Shown here: positions 43,833-53,076 of the stretch, in pieces
How the letters are laid out: every line of letters begins with the position of its first letter
Numbering within the stretch: the stretch's first letter is position 1
NCBI RefSeq assembly: GCF_014642875.1
Contig: NZ_BMJC01000001.1
Span: forward strand, 911,335-975,334
Length of the DNA: 64,000 bases
Direction: 5' to 3'
Source of the DNA: Puia dinghuensis
GTDB lineage: Bacteria > Bacteroidota > Bacteroidia > Chitinophagales > Chitinophagaceae
Notes under the pieces: generated by a model
What the model was told of the DNA's origin: nothing
What the model saw: only the letters and a program-made list of their open reading frames with translations
Database searches by the model: none
Translations under genes and position numbers: made by a program

Positions 43833-46800
43833 ATGTTTATCAGGTTTTTATTTTTTATTCTCCTATCTCTTGCTGTAATACCTGTCCTGTCTCAGCCCGA
43901 CGTGGTCGATGGCTATTCGGTGCAGCATTTTACCGACGAAAACGGATTACCCCAAAACAGTATCAACGATCTCCTCTTTGATAAAGACGGTTATCTATGG
44001 CTGGCTACACAGGTAGGGTTGGTACGTTTTAATGGCAGCGCTTTCAAATTATTCTATCCGGATGATAAGCCGTTACTGGAATCCAATGTTGTCTACCTGG
44101 GAAAGAACGACGAGGGTGTCATCTATTTTCAGACAGTCGATCGCAACCTTTATCGTTACGCCGGTAACAACAGCCAATTCCTCAGCCCCGTCAATTCTCC
44201 GGCAACCCAACGCCCCTTGTTGTTGAATGCACAAAAACAGGTGTTCGACTTCACCCGGTTTCTACAGGATGCCCGGCCTGCCGGCGAGACCTTACGTCGC
44301 AGGAGCCTGTTCCAACAGCTCTTTGCCCACCCGGAGAATTTTTTTGTGGCGGATTCCGATCGGGTTTATCTCATCGATGAGGATAGCCTTTATTATTATG
44401 ACGGCAGCCTTCTCCATCTGCTGTCGGCTTCCGAAGGGCGCGCAGCCCAATGTCTCCTCTACGACCGGCGGCTGTATGTCCTCCACCACGATTCAGTGAC
44501 GGCCGTCTATGACAACGGCAACAAAATACACGGACCTGCGCGCATCGAAGGTGACAAAATAGAAGGGAAAGCAATTATGAGGGACCCCGACCCCGCGGTC
44601 TATGCTGCCCGGCTATTTTCGTGTGGCCGGATGAATCACCTGCTTGTTGATCATCGTTTGTACCGCCTTTCCCCCGAACCAAACGGGCACATCCGGGCGA
44701 AGTTGCTCGTCAACCTGGACTTCATCTCCAACATCTCCTCCATAGAATACAATTCCGGTCTCGATCTGCTGCTGATCTCCACCGATACCGAAGGCTTTTA
44801 TTTTCTCCGCAGGAATCATTTCCGCATCAGTGGCTGGCCCGTGGAAATGCAGCATCAGCTATCCCGGCATCTGTTTGGGCCCATGGCCCTGCATGACGAC
44901 AGGGAAATTTTCACTGATAAATTCATTTTTACACCTGCCGGCGCGTGGTCCCCGGTGCAGCGCAGTGGCCTTACGGGGCAACATTGTCTCTTCATCGATA
45001 AAAAAGAAACCATCTGGACTGCCCGCAATGACACGCCGTGGAAGCTGACTACCGCCATGGTTCCGGTAGCAACGATGCCACCCCTGGATGCCGGCATCGT
45101 AGATTATGCGGAAGATGACAACGGCAGCCTCTATTGTCTCACCAAGCGGTCGCTATGGCGGCTGGAATCCGGCATATTCCGGCGGCTATATACCTCCGCT
45201 TCACAGGATAGCCAACGGCACAACGAAGCCATGGCCTTCGCCGGCGGTCACCGGTTGTACATCGGGACTACGAATGGGCTCATCGGGTACGACCCGGCGA
45301 TCAATGAGGCGTATGTTATCCCTGAATTATCCGGCGCGCATGTCCGGGCCATCCACCGCTGCCGCGACGGATCGATCCTTGTCGGAACATATGGCGAAGG
45401 ATATTATTATTTTTTCAACGGGCGTTTCTACCGGATGCCGATGGATAAGAACGGTTTTCTGATCACGGCGCACTGCTTTCTCGAAGACCGCCGGGGATAT
45501 ATCTGGATCCCCTGCAACAAAGGCTTGTTCAAGGTTCCCAAGGCCGATATGGAGGCCTGGTGCAAAGGCGAAAATGATCAGCTTTTTTATTATTATTACG
45601 GCCGGCAGGACGGGTTGCAAACAAATGAATTTAACGGTGGATTCAACGCTTGTGGCGTAATAACGTCTGAAGGATTCGTCTCGCTTTTGTCCATGAAAGG
45701 GATGGTCTGTTTCTACACAGACTCCCTTCAAACCGATTTTCCGCATGGCGCCATCGATATGGCCGATCTCGAAATAGACGGCAAATCCGCACCGCGCACC
45801 GATACCATCGGTTTGTCAGCGGGCTACAACAGTCTCGTCCTGGCGATCTCCAGCCCCTATCTTGGCAACCGCAACAATCTCTATCTTCAATATCATCTGT
45901 CAGGATTCAACGATGAATGGAAACAGCTGCCCGAAGACGGGACTCTCAACCTGAGCCGCCTCGCGCCCGGGAACTATACCCTGCGGGTGAGGCAGGTAAA
46001 CGGCTTTGGTAAGAATAATTATCAATACCGGCAGTGGAGCATCGTCGTGCCGCCCTATTTCTACCGCACCACCTGGTTTCTGAGCCTGGTGGGACTCGTC
46101 GTATTGGTGTTGCTCATCCTGTTGGTGCAGCTACGGATAAAGCTGGTGGAAAAGAAACAGAAATTACAACATTCCGAACAGGCGCTGCTGAAGACCAATA
46201 GACAAAGGGAAAAGCTCATCTCCCTCGTCATCCATGACCTGCGGTCGCCCTTGCGTTTCCTGACGACGCTGGCCGGCGACCTGCATGACAACCAGGCTAG
46301 TCTCTCGACGGAGGATGTGAAGGATCGTACCTATTGGATAAAAAAGGGGGCGCAGGATGTTTACCATTTCTCCGAAGACTTCCTGCTCTGGGTAACCAGT
46401 CAAAAGGATAATTTCAACCTTCGCAACCAGCTTTTCTTTGTGCGCCCCCTCTTGCAGGAGGTCTACGATTTCTACCTCGAGCAGGTGTTGCAAAAAGGCA
46501 ACCGGCTCACCTATGAAGCCGATGAACAGCTGCAGCTCTATTCCGATCCCCACCTGGTGCTCACCATCATCCGCAATCTGACGGACAATGCCAATAAGTA
46601 TACCAGCCAGGGCGAAATTCGCATCACCGCCAGGCAGGAAAGGGACGATGTGCTCATCCTGGTCGCCGACACCGGCCTGGGCATGAGTCCGCAACAGGCT
46701 GCCGCCTTCATGGGGGAAAGCAACCTGGATAATGTCAAAAGCGGAAGCCAATTAGGCCACCAATTCATCGTCGATCTGACCCGGCGGTTGAATGGGACGC

Positions 46801-46886
46801 TTTTTGTCGAGACGGGGGAAAAGACGGGCACAACGGTGACGCTGCGCATCCCGATAGGGCTGCCTGCCGATGCCACAGTCAGCTGA
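43833..46886 (+). CDS. Reg_prop sensor histidine kinase
   Basis: 1017 residues, same layout as 38419-41481: signal peptide (1-20), propeller repeats (FTDENGLPQNSINDLLFD, YLWLATQVGLVRFNG, a long series to ~620), Y_Y_Y-like domain (about 640-740), membrane helix (about 748-770), linker helix and kinase. Phospho-acceptor His801 is in VIHDLRSPLRFL; ATP lid motifs are NLTDNANKYT, DTGLGM and GSQLGHQF. No partner regulator is adjacent on the same strand; orphan regulator 50338-50967 is the nearest candidate. Paralogue of the first kinase. Confidence 0.92.
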   Translation: MFIRFLFFILLSLAVIPVLSQPDVVDGYSVQHFTDENGLPQNSINDLLFDKDGYLWLATQVGLVRFNGSAFKLFYPDDKPLLESNVVYLGKNDEGVIYFQTVDRNLYRYAGNNSQFLSPVNSPATQRPLLLNAQKQVFDFTRFLQDARPAGETLRRRSLFQQLFAHPENFFVADSDRVYLIDEDSLYYYDGSLLHLLSASEGRAAQCLLYDRRLYVLHHDSVTAVYDNGNKIHGPARIEGDKIEGKAIMRDPDPAVYAARLFSCGRMNHLLVDHRLYRLSPEPNGHIRAKLLVNLDFISNISSIEYNSGLDLLLISTDTEGFYFLRRNHFRISGWPVEMQHQLSRHLFGPMALHDDREIFTDKFIFTPAGAWSPVQRSGLTGQHCLFIDKKETIWTARNDTPWKLTTAMVPVATMPPLDAGIVDYAEDDNGSLYCLTKRSLWRLESGIFRRLYTSASQDSQRHNEAMAFAGGHRLYIGTTNGLIGYDPAINEAYVIPELSGAHVRAIHRCRDGSILVGTYGEGYYYFFNGRFYRMPMDKNGFLITAHCFLEDRRGYIWIPCNKGLFKVPKADMEAWCKGENDQLFYYYYGRQDGLQTNEFNGGFNACGVITSEGFVSLLSMKGMVCFYTDSLQTDFPHGAIDMADLEIDGKSAPRTDTIGLSAGYNSLVLAISSPYLGNRNNLYLQYHLSGFNDEWKQLPEDGTLNLSRLAPGNYTLRVRQVNGFGKNNYQYRQWSIVVPPYFYRTTWFLSLVGLVVLVLLILLVQLRIKLVEKKQKLQHSEQALLKTNRQREKLISLVIHDLRSPLRFLTTLAGDLHDNQASLSTEDVKDRTYWIKKGAQDVYHFSEDFLLWVTSQKDNFNLRNQLFFVRPLLQEVYDFYLEQVLQKGNRLTYEADEQLQLYSDPHLVLTIIRNLTDNANKYTSQGEIRITARQERDDVLILVADTGLGMSPQQAAAFMGESNLDNVKSGSQLGHQFIVDLTRRLNGTLFVETGEKTGTTVTLRIPIGLPADATVS

Positions 46887-47816
46887 TCAGGCGAGGCTGT
46901 CAATCTGCTTTTTGTACTTACCCGGGGTGATCTGATACACCTTCTTGAAAGCAAGGATATAGTTACTGATGCTGGAATAACCTATTTCATATGCGATCTG
47001 GCTGATAGACTTCGCGTTGTCTGCGATCATTTCCTTGGATTTCTCTATTCGCTTATTCCGGATATACTCGGATATGGTCATGCCATGAATCGACTTGAAA
47101 AGGAAGTTGAGCCGGTGATAGCTGGTATAGGTCTTTTTCAGAATAGAATCCACCGTAAAGGTGTCCGAACAATAGTATTCCGAGATATACGATTCCACTT
47201 CCCGGATGAGGCTCAGGTCATCTTCATTGTCGATGTCGGAGACAGGGTTGACACCCAGCAGGCTCCGGTGGCGATTGCAGAGAAAATATTCCAACAGGCC
47301 CAGCGCGCAGTTCTGCATATTAAGCAGGTGTTGCCGCTTTTCGGGCAGGGCGATCAGTGCGGACGAGAGCAGGGACAACTGTCTTCTACCCAGCCGGCAG
47401 GTGATGATATTGGATTCTTCCTCCAGCATCTGGTCGATCTTGACAAACTGGGGATTGTTGCCAAGGAAGAATTTGATCCATTCGGCAGGGATGAACAGGA
47501 CAAGGGCAGTGAAGGAAATGGCGCCGGCTGAACGGAAAACCATCGGCCGGCCGGCAACGCTCATCAGCCCCAGGCCGGGACTGGCCGGCTGTTCCCGGTT
47601 CTCAGGCTGGAGACCCGGTTTGATGCGTAAGTCGCCTTTGTGATTGATAAAGGTGAGGGTAAATCCTTTTTCGGAAAAGTCGGGAAGGGCAAGGTCCAAT
47701 TTTTCTGTCGATTCCTTTACCACGGCGGACCGGAGGCCCACCGGAAGGGACAACACCTGCCAATGCAAAGCCCTATCGGTTTTTTGCTGGTCAGGATCCT
47801 GGGATTTCATAGTCAT
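46887..47816 (-). CDS. AraC-family transcriptional regulator
   Basis: 309 residues. The C-terminal AraC HTH domain (about 205-305) is clear: FTVDSILKKTYTSYHRLNFLFKSIHGMTISEYIR and SISQIAYEIGYSSISNYILAFKKVYQITPGKYKK. The N-terminal 200 residues are a sensory part of unknown fold, with no membrane segment. Its stop codon abuts that of the convergent sensor kinase. A second AraC gene lies 37 bp upstream on the same strand, so the pair is probably one unit. Confidence 0.88.
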   Translation of the reverse strand: MTMKSQDPDQQKTDRALHWQVLSLPVGLRSAVVKESTEKLDLALPDFSEKGFTLTFINHKGDLRIKPGLQPENREQPASPGLGLMSVAGRPMVFRSAGAISFTALVLFIPAEWIKFFLGNNPQFVKIDQMLEEESNIITCRLGRRQLSLLSSALIALPEKRQHLLNMQNCALGLLEYFLCNRHRSLLGVNPVSDIDNEDDLSLIREVESYISEYYCSDTFTVDSILKKTYTSYHRLNFLFKSIHGMTISEYIRNKRIEKSKEMIADNAKSISQIAYEIGYSSISNYILAFKKVYQITPGKYKKQIDSLA

Positions 47817-47853
47817 GCATTTCTGGGGTTAGAGTTAAGGGTCAGGTATTTGC

Positions 47854-48855
47854 TTAATGGGGGTTTAGATAATGCCAGGGCGAGAACCCGTACTCCTTCT
47901 TAAAAGCCAGCGTGAAATGGGAAGGATTGGAATAACCGATCTCGGTAGCTACCACCTTTACCGGCACCTTATTGTCCAACAGCTTCCGGGCGTGCTCCAA
48001 TTTATTCTTCTGGTAATATCCAAAGAGGGTCTCGCCGTAGTATTTCTTGAATTTGGTCTTAAGACTGGTGGGGCTCATCGCCGAAATGCGGGACAGTTTC
48101 TCGATGCCGGGGAACTCCTTTTTATAATGCAGACATAAATGCTGTTCGACCCGGGAAAGACTGTGAGTATCCTGGAGACTGAGAGCATTCCCATCCCTGC
48201 TGAGCTTGTCCATCACAAAAAATTGCTGGAGAAGATATTCGATGAGCACCGAAATATTGCGAATGGTGAACAGCTCCCGGAAAGGGTGTTGCACGATCTC
48301 CGTCATGAAGTCGTTCAGAAGGAGACGGTATTTAAACGTGATAGGCCAGGTAAGCGTTACCGGGCCATCGGGAGATTGCAGGATAGTAGCTATAGTGCCG
48401 GCATCGAAATCTTTGATCAGGTGGTCCAGGCTGGCCTTGCGGACCCGGACGATAAGCGAACGGATGATCCTGTCCTTGGGAAAGACAAAAGTTCTGCCCT
48501 TTGCCGCATCGGCAATGGACACGGCTGAGTGCCCTCTTTCGTTGCTAACACCCAGTTGGTTGACAGCCATGTCATTATCTCCTTTACCGGGGATCTCTAT
48601 TTCATCAAAACCTAAGATATAGGAAGCAGCTTCGGGGGAAGGGAGGAAGCGGATGGTCAGGTCTTCCGTCAGCATGGAAACATTGATTGCCAACACCTCT
48701 ACGCCGGTGGCGATACCTGCGACGGTGGCAAAGCCTTTACCTGTTTTTCCAGAAAAATAAAGCACCGAATCGGATACGATACAAGATTTGTCTTCTGCGA
48801 TCACCTCAAAACATTTCAGAAAGGATTCTGAATTTTCAAGAGATACATAGCTCAT
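47854..48855 (-). CDS. AraC-family transcriptional regulator
   Basis: 333 residues, with a C-terminal AraC DNA-binding domain (about 230-333: GIEKLSRISAMSPTSLKTKFKKYYGETLFGYYQKNKLEHAR, VKVVATEIGYSNPSHFTLAFKKEYGFSPW). The N-terminal part has a cytosolic ligand-binding look with no membrane spans. Sequence similarity to the downstream AraC protein is limited to the HTH half, so this is not a recent duplication. The 265-bp spacer upstream is AT-rich with a 12-bp palindrome at its far end. Confidence 0.88.
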   Translation of the reverse strand: MSYVSLENSESFLKCFEVIAEDKSCIVSDSVLYFSGKTGKGFATVAGIATGVEVLAINVSMLTEDLTIRFLPSPEAASYILGFDEIEIPGKGDNDMAVNQLGVSNERGHSAVSIADAAKGRTFVFPKDRIIRSLIVRVRKASLDHLIKDFDAGTIATILQSPDGPVTLTWPITFKYRLLLNDFMTEIVQHPFRELFTIRNISVLIEYLLQQFFVMDKLSRDGNALSLQDTHSLSRVEQHLCLHYKKEFPGIEKLSRISAMSPTSLKTKFKKYYGETLFGYYQKNKLEHARKLLDNKVPVKVVATEIGYSNPSHFTLAFKKEYGFSPWHYLNPH

Positions 48856-49083
48856 TGCGTAAGTTTTAATCGCCTGTCAATAGCAACTTCCTCCTACTAC
48901 TAATCACCGACAAGGTATACAATTAGCCCTTCTCGCTGTTATAGTAAAAGCATGAATTGACGGTAGTTTTTTTACTATACATGCACCGGTAAAAATACTT
49001 AGTTATACCAATCGAAGGTCTTTTTACGTTATAAAAATGTATCGATCGGTTATCCAAAGTAAGAATTTTTGGAAAAATTTACT

Positions 49084-49095
49084 ATCGGATCCGAT
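49084..49095. promoter_or_regulatory. 12-bp palindrome upstream of a sigma-like gene
   Basis: ATCGGATCCGAT is a perfect palindrome, 25 bp before the ATG at 49121. Short palindromes arise by chance, so this is only a weak operator candidate. The remainder of 48856-49120 shows nothing further. Confidence 0.25.
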
Positions 49096-49120
49096 TTATG
49101 CATAAAATCCATACCCAGCT

Positions 49121-49636
49121 ATGAACAATTCTACAAAAAAGGACGGCCCGGATACCGACCTGCGTTCTTTACTAAAAAACCAGCACAAAAAGGTATACTC
49201 CATCTGCCGCCTTTTTGCCCACAATTACAAAGAACACCAACATCTTTTTGCTAGCATCATTGCTGCCGCTTCCCAGAACATCCGGTCGCGTAAGGCCAAC
49301 AGCGAGGACAAACAGACCATGCTGCTGAGAGCCTGCATCAATATGGCAGCGCTGCATTCCATCAGCCTTGAAATGGAACCCGCCGCCGACCGGACCATAC
49401 AATTTAAATCTCCTGATTATCAGCGCTGTATAAGTCAATTCCGGGAGACAATGGGGTCTGTTTCCGATATTGACAAGTTTCGGCTCTTTATGGAATTTGA
49501 AAAGGTATCGCCTGAGGAAATGAACGGCCTCACCGGCATCGACATCAGCAAACGGACCGCCCCCGCAAAAAAGGAAAGTGAAACTGCCCGCAAGAACTTC
49601 ATTCCCTACTTAAAGGAAAAACTGATATGGAGCTAA
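49121..49636 (+). CDS. Degenerate ECF-sigma-like protein
   Basis: 171 residues. The N-terminal half follows ECF region 2 loosely (LLKNQHKKVYSICRLFAHNY, LFASIIAAASQNI), and the second half has a weak region-4-like helical part (MEFEKVSPEEMNGLTGIDIS) without a good recognition helix. It overlaps by 10 bp a gene for a membrane protein of the kind that accompanies Bacteroidota ECF factors. Either a rapidly diverging sigma factor or a sigma-derived regulator. Confidence 0.5.
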   Translation: MNNSTKKDGPDTDLRSLLKNQHKKVYSICRLFAHNYKEHQHLFASIIAAASQNIRSRKANSEDKQTMLLRACINMAALHSISLEMEPAADRTIQFKSPDYQRCISQFRETMGSVSDIDKFRLFMEFEKVSPEEMNGLTGIDISKRTAPAKKESETARKNFIPYLKEKLIWS

Positions 49637-50256
49637 AGAAGTTGCTGCAGCAATGGAACAGTTTCCCCGAGCTTTCCATGGAAGAAAGACCTGTCCTGTC
49701 CTCCGACCTGGAAAAGATCGTTGTGAAGAATCCTTTGTCTAATGCCTTCTATCTGAAGAAAAAGCTCACCGTACGCATAGCCATTATCTTCGTATTATGG
49801 CTGGTGAACAGCTGGCAGTTTCGCCATCAGTGGCTGGCGGATGGCAACGAACTCTATCCCCAGGGATTGCTTTTCATTCTCCTAACCTATTCGCTGTATT
49901 TTCATATCCGGCTGCTGCTCTTCGCCGACTACCCTACCCTGCTTGCCCTGCCGCTGCTTAATTTTTTAGGCAAGCTGGAAACGATCCTGGACAAGTATAT
50001 CCTGTCGTTCCGGCTGGTGAGCGCCATCGCCGGGTTCTACCTGCTCTTCGGGGTGGAATGGTTACTGTCCCGGCTCAGCACCGGTGCCTATAAGACCCTC
50101 AGCAATAATGATTGGTATAAATGGCTGATCCTGATCTTTCTCTCCGTATCTTTCTATATCCTCCTGCTCCATACCATCATTCCCCGATACCTGAAAGTGC
50201 TAAACACGGTGAAAAAGTACAAGGAAGGCATCAACGCCAAGGCGCCCGTGAAATAA
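49627..50256 (+). CDS. Membrane protein, possible anti-sigma partner
   Basis: 209 residues. A soluble N-terminus (MELKKLLQQWNSFPELSMEERPVL, about 50 residues) precedes four hydrophobic segments (about 50-66, 80-98, 118-140, 163-184). The N-terminal LKKLLQQWN helix resembles membrane proteins paired with ECF-like factors in Bacteroidota. The 10-bp overlap with the sigma-like gene supports a functional pair. No catalytic motif. Confidence 0.6.
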   Translation: MELKKLLQQWNSFPELSMEERPVLSSDLEKIVVKNPLSNAFYLKKKLTVRIAIIFVLWLVNSWQFRHQWLADGNELYPQGLLFILLTYSLYFHIRLLLFADYPTLLALPLLNFLGKLETILDKYILSFRLVSAIAGFYLLFGVEWLLSRLSTGAYKTLSNNDWYKWLILIFLSVSFYILLLHTIIPRYLKVLNTVKKYKEGINAKAPVK

Positions 50257-50337
50257 AAAGAACGAAACCTTTTTTTGTGACTTCCCAATATAACTAATAT
50301 CCTCTATATTTGGGTCAGTTTCCCTTAATACAAGAAC

Positions 50338-50967
50338 ATGCAGAATATCTTAATCGCAGATGATCACTCCATCGTCAGGGCCGGCCTAAAACTTTTAATC
50401 AACAGCTGTATCAAGGATGTTGCTATCGATGAGGCCGAAGACGGTGAAGCTGTTATCAAAAAAATGAAATCAGCGCATTTCGATCTGCTGATCTTGGATA
50501 TCAATATGCCGCACACCGAATCCTTCAGTCTGACGGCCTATCTCCTGAAAGAATATCCGGGTTTGAAGATCATCATCTTCACGATGAACCAGGAAGTCTT
50601 TTTTGCTAAAAGGTTTTTGAAGATCGGAGCGCACGGTTACCTCAACAAATACTCGAAAGAGTCGGAGATAAAATACGCCATTCAGAAGGTGTTGGGCGGA
50701 AAGCGCTACATTAGCGACAATCTGGCCGAGATACTTTCCGGCGAATTGACCAAGAAATTAAAGGATAACCCCTTTGAAGACTTGTCCGACCGGGAATTCG
50801 AAGTGGTGCTGCAAATGCTGAAAGGCAGTTCGGTCTCCGAGATCGCCAATACCCTCAGCCTCCACAAATCCACTGTAGGCACGCACAAAACGCGTATTTT
50901 AGACAAATTGAAGATATCCAACACTGTGGAGCTGATCAACCTGGCGCGGCTCTACGAAATCATATAG
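50338..50967 (+). CDS. NarL/LuxR-family response regulator
   Basis: 209 residues. Receiver domain with IADDHSIVRAGLK at 6-18 and the phospho-acceptor Asp in LDINMP (about residue 55), Lys in YLNKYSKESE; LuxR HTH DLSDREFEVVLQMLKGSSVSEIANTLSLHKSTVGTHK at about 152-188 (motif given in parts: LSDREFEVV and STVGTHKTRIL). No kinase gene adjoins it; the orphan kinase 43833-46886 is a candidate partner. It ends 8 bp from the convergent HAD gene. Confidence 0.92.
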   Translation: MQNILIADDHSIVRAGLKLLINSCIKDVAIDEAEDGEAVIKKMKSAHFDLLILDINMPHTESFSLTAYLLKEYPGLKIIIFTMNQEVFFAKRFLKIGAHGYLNKYSKESEIKYAIQKVLGGKRYISDNLAEILSGELTKKLKDNPFEDLSDREFEVVLQMLKGSSVSEIANTLSLHKSTVGTHKTRILDKLKISNTVELINLARLYEII

Positions 50968-50975
50968 GCTAAAGT

Positions 50976-51785
50976 CTAAAGATCGAAGAATTTCTCCAGC
51001 GCCTTCCTCACTCCGTCGTTGTTGTTAGTATCGGTCACATAATCAGCGATGGCCTTGATGTCATCCGGAGCATTGCCCATAGCTACCCCCTTGCCGGCAA
51101 ATTGGATCATTTCGATGTCGTTGTAATTATCCCCCATGGCGACGATCTCCGTAGGGGCGATGCCGAGCCGCTCGCTGACAAAACGGACGCCGTTGGATTT
51201 TGAGCCGCGGGTATCCATTACTTCGAGATAGGTAGCCTTGGAAGGATAGATGTTCAACCGCCCGTTGTAGAGCGATCGCAGGTGCTGCTGGATAATCGCT
51301 ATATTCGCGGGTTCGCTCATCACCATCATCTTGTTGGGGCCTATTTTCCGGGCCGACCATCCTTCGACCAGCCGGCCAATGGGACCAACTTCGATGGGCA
51401 CATCCATGATCTTTTGTTCGTGATCGGTCCACGCATCCTTCACTTCCGAATACCATTCCCGTTGCAGATAGTAAGCGATGGTGGCCTTGAAAGGTCTCAC
51501 CTGCTCGGTCACTTGTGTGGTCGTTTCCAGCGGGATCATCGCCTGGAAGACGGGTTGTCCGTTCTCAACGATATAGCTGCCGTTCAAAGTGATCACCGGC
51601 GTATGCACAGGCAGATCGAGTCGGCGGAAGGTGGGCACGACGGCATTGAGGGGCCGCGCCGAAACGAGGATCACCGGAATGCCTTTGGCCGTAAGGGTTT
51701 TGATGGTTTTGATCGTCTCTTCACTAACAGAATGGTCAGACCTCAGCAGAGTGCCGTCCATGTCGAGGAATACAGCTTTATACAT
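50976..51785 (-). CDS. Cof-type HAD-family phosphatase
   Basis: 269 residues from the ATG at 51785 (MYKAVFLDMDGTLL); a TTG four codons upstream is rejected. HAD motif I is LDMDGTLL, motif II ILVSARP, motif III with Lys in the KSNGVRF stretch, and motif IV GDNYNDIEM. The large C2B cap places it with Cof/YidA-type sugar-phosphate or nucleotide phosphatases; the substrate cannot be told. It follows the acyltransferase gene by 40 bp on the same strand. Confidence 0.92.
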   Translation of the reverse strand: MYKAVFLDMDGTLLRSDHSVSEETIKTIKTLTAKGIPVILVSARPLNAVVPTFRRLDLPVHTPVITLNGSYIVENGQPVFQAMIPLETTTQVTEQVRPFKATIAYYLQREWYSEVKDAWTDHEQKIMDVPIEVGPIGRLVEGWSARKIGPNKMMVMSEPANIAIIQQHLRSLYNGRLNIYPSKATYLEVMDTRGSKSNGVRFVSERLGIAPTEIVAMGDNYNDIEMIQFAGKGVAMGNAPDDIKAIADYVTDTNNNDGVRKALEKFFDL

Positions 51786-51825
51786 TCGTACACACAATTT
51801 GGCCGCAAGATAAGCCTCATCAACC

Positions 51826-52965
51826 TTATACTCTTATGTAAATTTTCTTTTTATCGAGGATTTTTCCCACCGTCCAGCAGATCATCATATACGACAGGGC
51901 AAAGAGCAAAGAGCCGATAGCGCCAGGGAACAGGGCCTGGTAAACCACTTTGTTGATCCAGTCAAAAACGCTCTGGCCCGCTGCTGCCGGAGTGATGAAC
52001 AGGACGGTGGCAAGCAATTCTGACAGCAGGTAAATAAACAGCGGGTTCTTTCCGAAGACGGTAAAGAACGAGCCCCAGGCCTTTTTCCCCTTGAATTCGA
52101 CGACATAGATGAGGAAAGACAACAACACCAGGTCGAGCCCCACGGTCAGAAAGACATAGCTGCTTGTCCAGAGCTTTTTGTTCACCGGAAACCAGAAGTT
52201 CCAGGCATAGGCGACAAACAAACATCCGAATCCCCAAAGCAGCAGCTGGGCCAGCCCCTCATACGTCTTTCCCTTACGGGCCACAAAGACACCGGTGAAA
52301 TACCCGGCGATGACATTGACGATGGCGGGCAGGGTGCTGAGCAATCCTTCCGGGTCGAAAGCGATGCCTTCCCCATGATACATATGGTCCTCTCCGAGTA
52401 TAAATTTGTCAAGCCGGTAGCCGGCATTGCCCGTCATGCTGAAAGGGTCCTCCCCCGGGACCGGAAATAGCAGGAGGATGATCCAATATCCTATCAGCAG
52501 CAAAGCCGAAATGACCACCACCGTGCGCGGCTTGCAATAATAGATCAGCAGGGAGGCGATGCCATAGCAAAGGGCAATCCGTTGCAGTACACCCATGATG
52601 CGGGTGTGGGAAATAGGACGCAGTCCCCAGCTGCCATCCGGCATGTGGCCGAAAAAGGGGAACCAGTACATCAGATACCCCAGTAAAAAGATCAGGAGGG
52701 TGCGCTTGATGATCTTCCCCAAAACGGCGCCCTGGGACATCGTCTCGAATTTCTTCATGGCAAAGCTCATGGCATTGCCGACGGCGAACAGAAAGGATGG
52801 GAATACGAGGTCGGTCGGGGTGAAACCGTGCCAGCGCGCATGCTCCAGGGGAGAAAAGGGAATGGCCCCACTACCGGGCGTATTAACGATGATCATGAAG
52901 CAAACCGTCATCCCCCTGAAAATATCGAGAGCGAGCGAACGGTTGGAGGCAGTTGTTTGAGTCAT
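51826..52965 (-). CDS. HGSNAT/NagX-like membrane acyltransferase
   Basis: 379 residues with about ten membrane helices. The start RSLALDIFRGMTVCFMIIVN and the HTRIMGVLQRIALCYG segment are typical of the heparan-alpha-glucosaminide N-acetyltransferase/DUF5009 family, including the conserved His in ARWHGFTPTDLVFPSFLF. Family members transfer acetyl groups across the membrane to amino sugars; in Bacteroidota they often sit in glycan-use clusters. No such cluster is visible here beyond the HAD phosphatase downstream. Confidence 0.85.
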   Translation of the reverse strand: MTQTTASNRSLALDIFRGMTVCFMIIVNTPGSGAIPFSPLEHARWHGFTPTDLVFPSFLFAVGNAMSFAMKKFETMSQGAVLGKIIKRTLLIFLLGYLMYWFPFFGHMPDGSWGLRPISHTRIMGVLQRIALCYGIASLLIYYCKPRTVVVISALLLIGYWIILLLFPVPGEDPFSMTGNAGYRLDKFILGEDHMYHGEGIAFDPEGLLSTLPAIVNVIAGYFTGVFVARKGKTYEGLAQLLLWGFGCLFVAYAWNFWFPVNKKLWTSSYVFLTVGLDLVLLSFLIYVVEFKGKKAWGSFFTVFGKNPLFIYLLSELLATVLFITPAAAGQSVFDWINKVVYQALFPGAIGSLLFALSYMMICWTVGKILDKKKIYIRV

Positions 52966-52981
52966 ATTGCTACTAAAAGGA

Positions 52982-53023
52982 GGGAAAATAGGTTATTTTC
53001 GCCTGCTAAAGAACTATTTTCCC
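52982..53023. repeat. Inverted repeat between acyltransferase and RDD genes
   Basis: GGGAAAATAG (52982-52991) and CTATTTTCCC (53014-53023) are perfect 10-bp arms with a 22-bp loop. On the minus strand it is followed by TCCTTTTAG, so it may end the RDD transcript; it also lies just upstream of the acyltransferase start and might be an operator. Confidence 0.45.
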
Positions 53024-53076
53024 CTTTTTCGACCGATTTTTAATTTTGGGTCTCCGTCTTTCCGTCGCGTCCTCGT

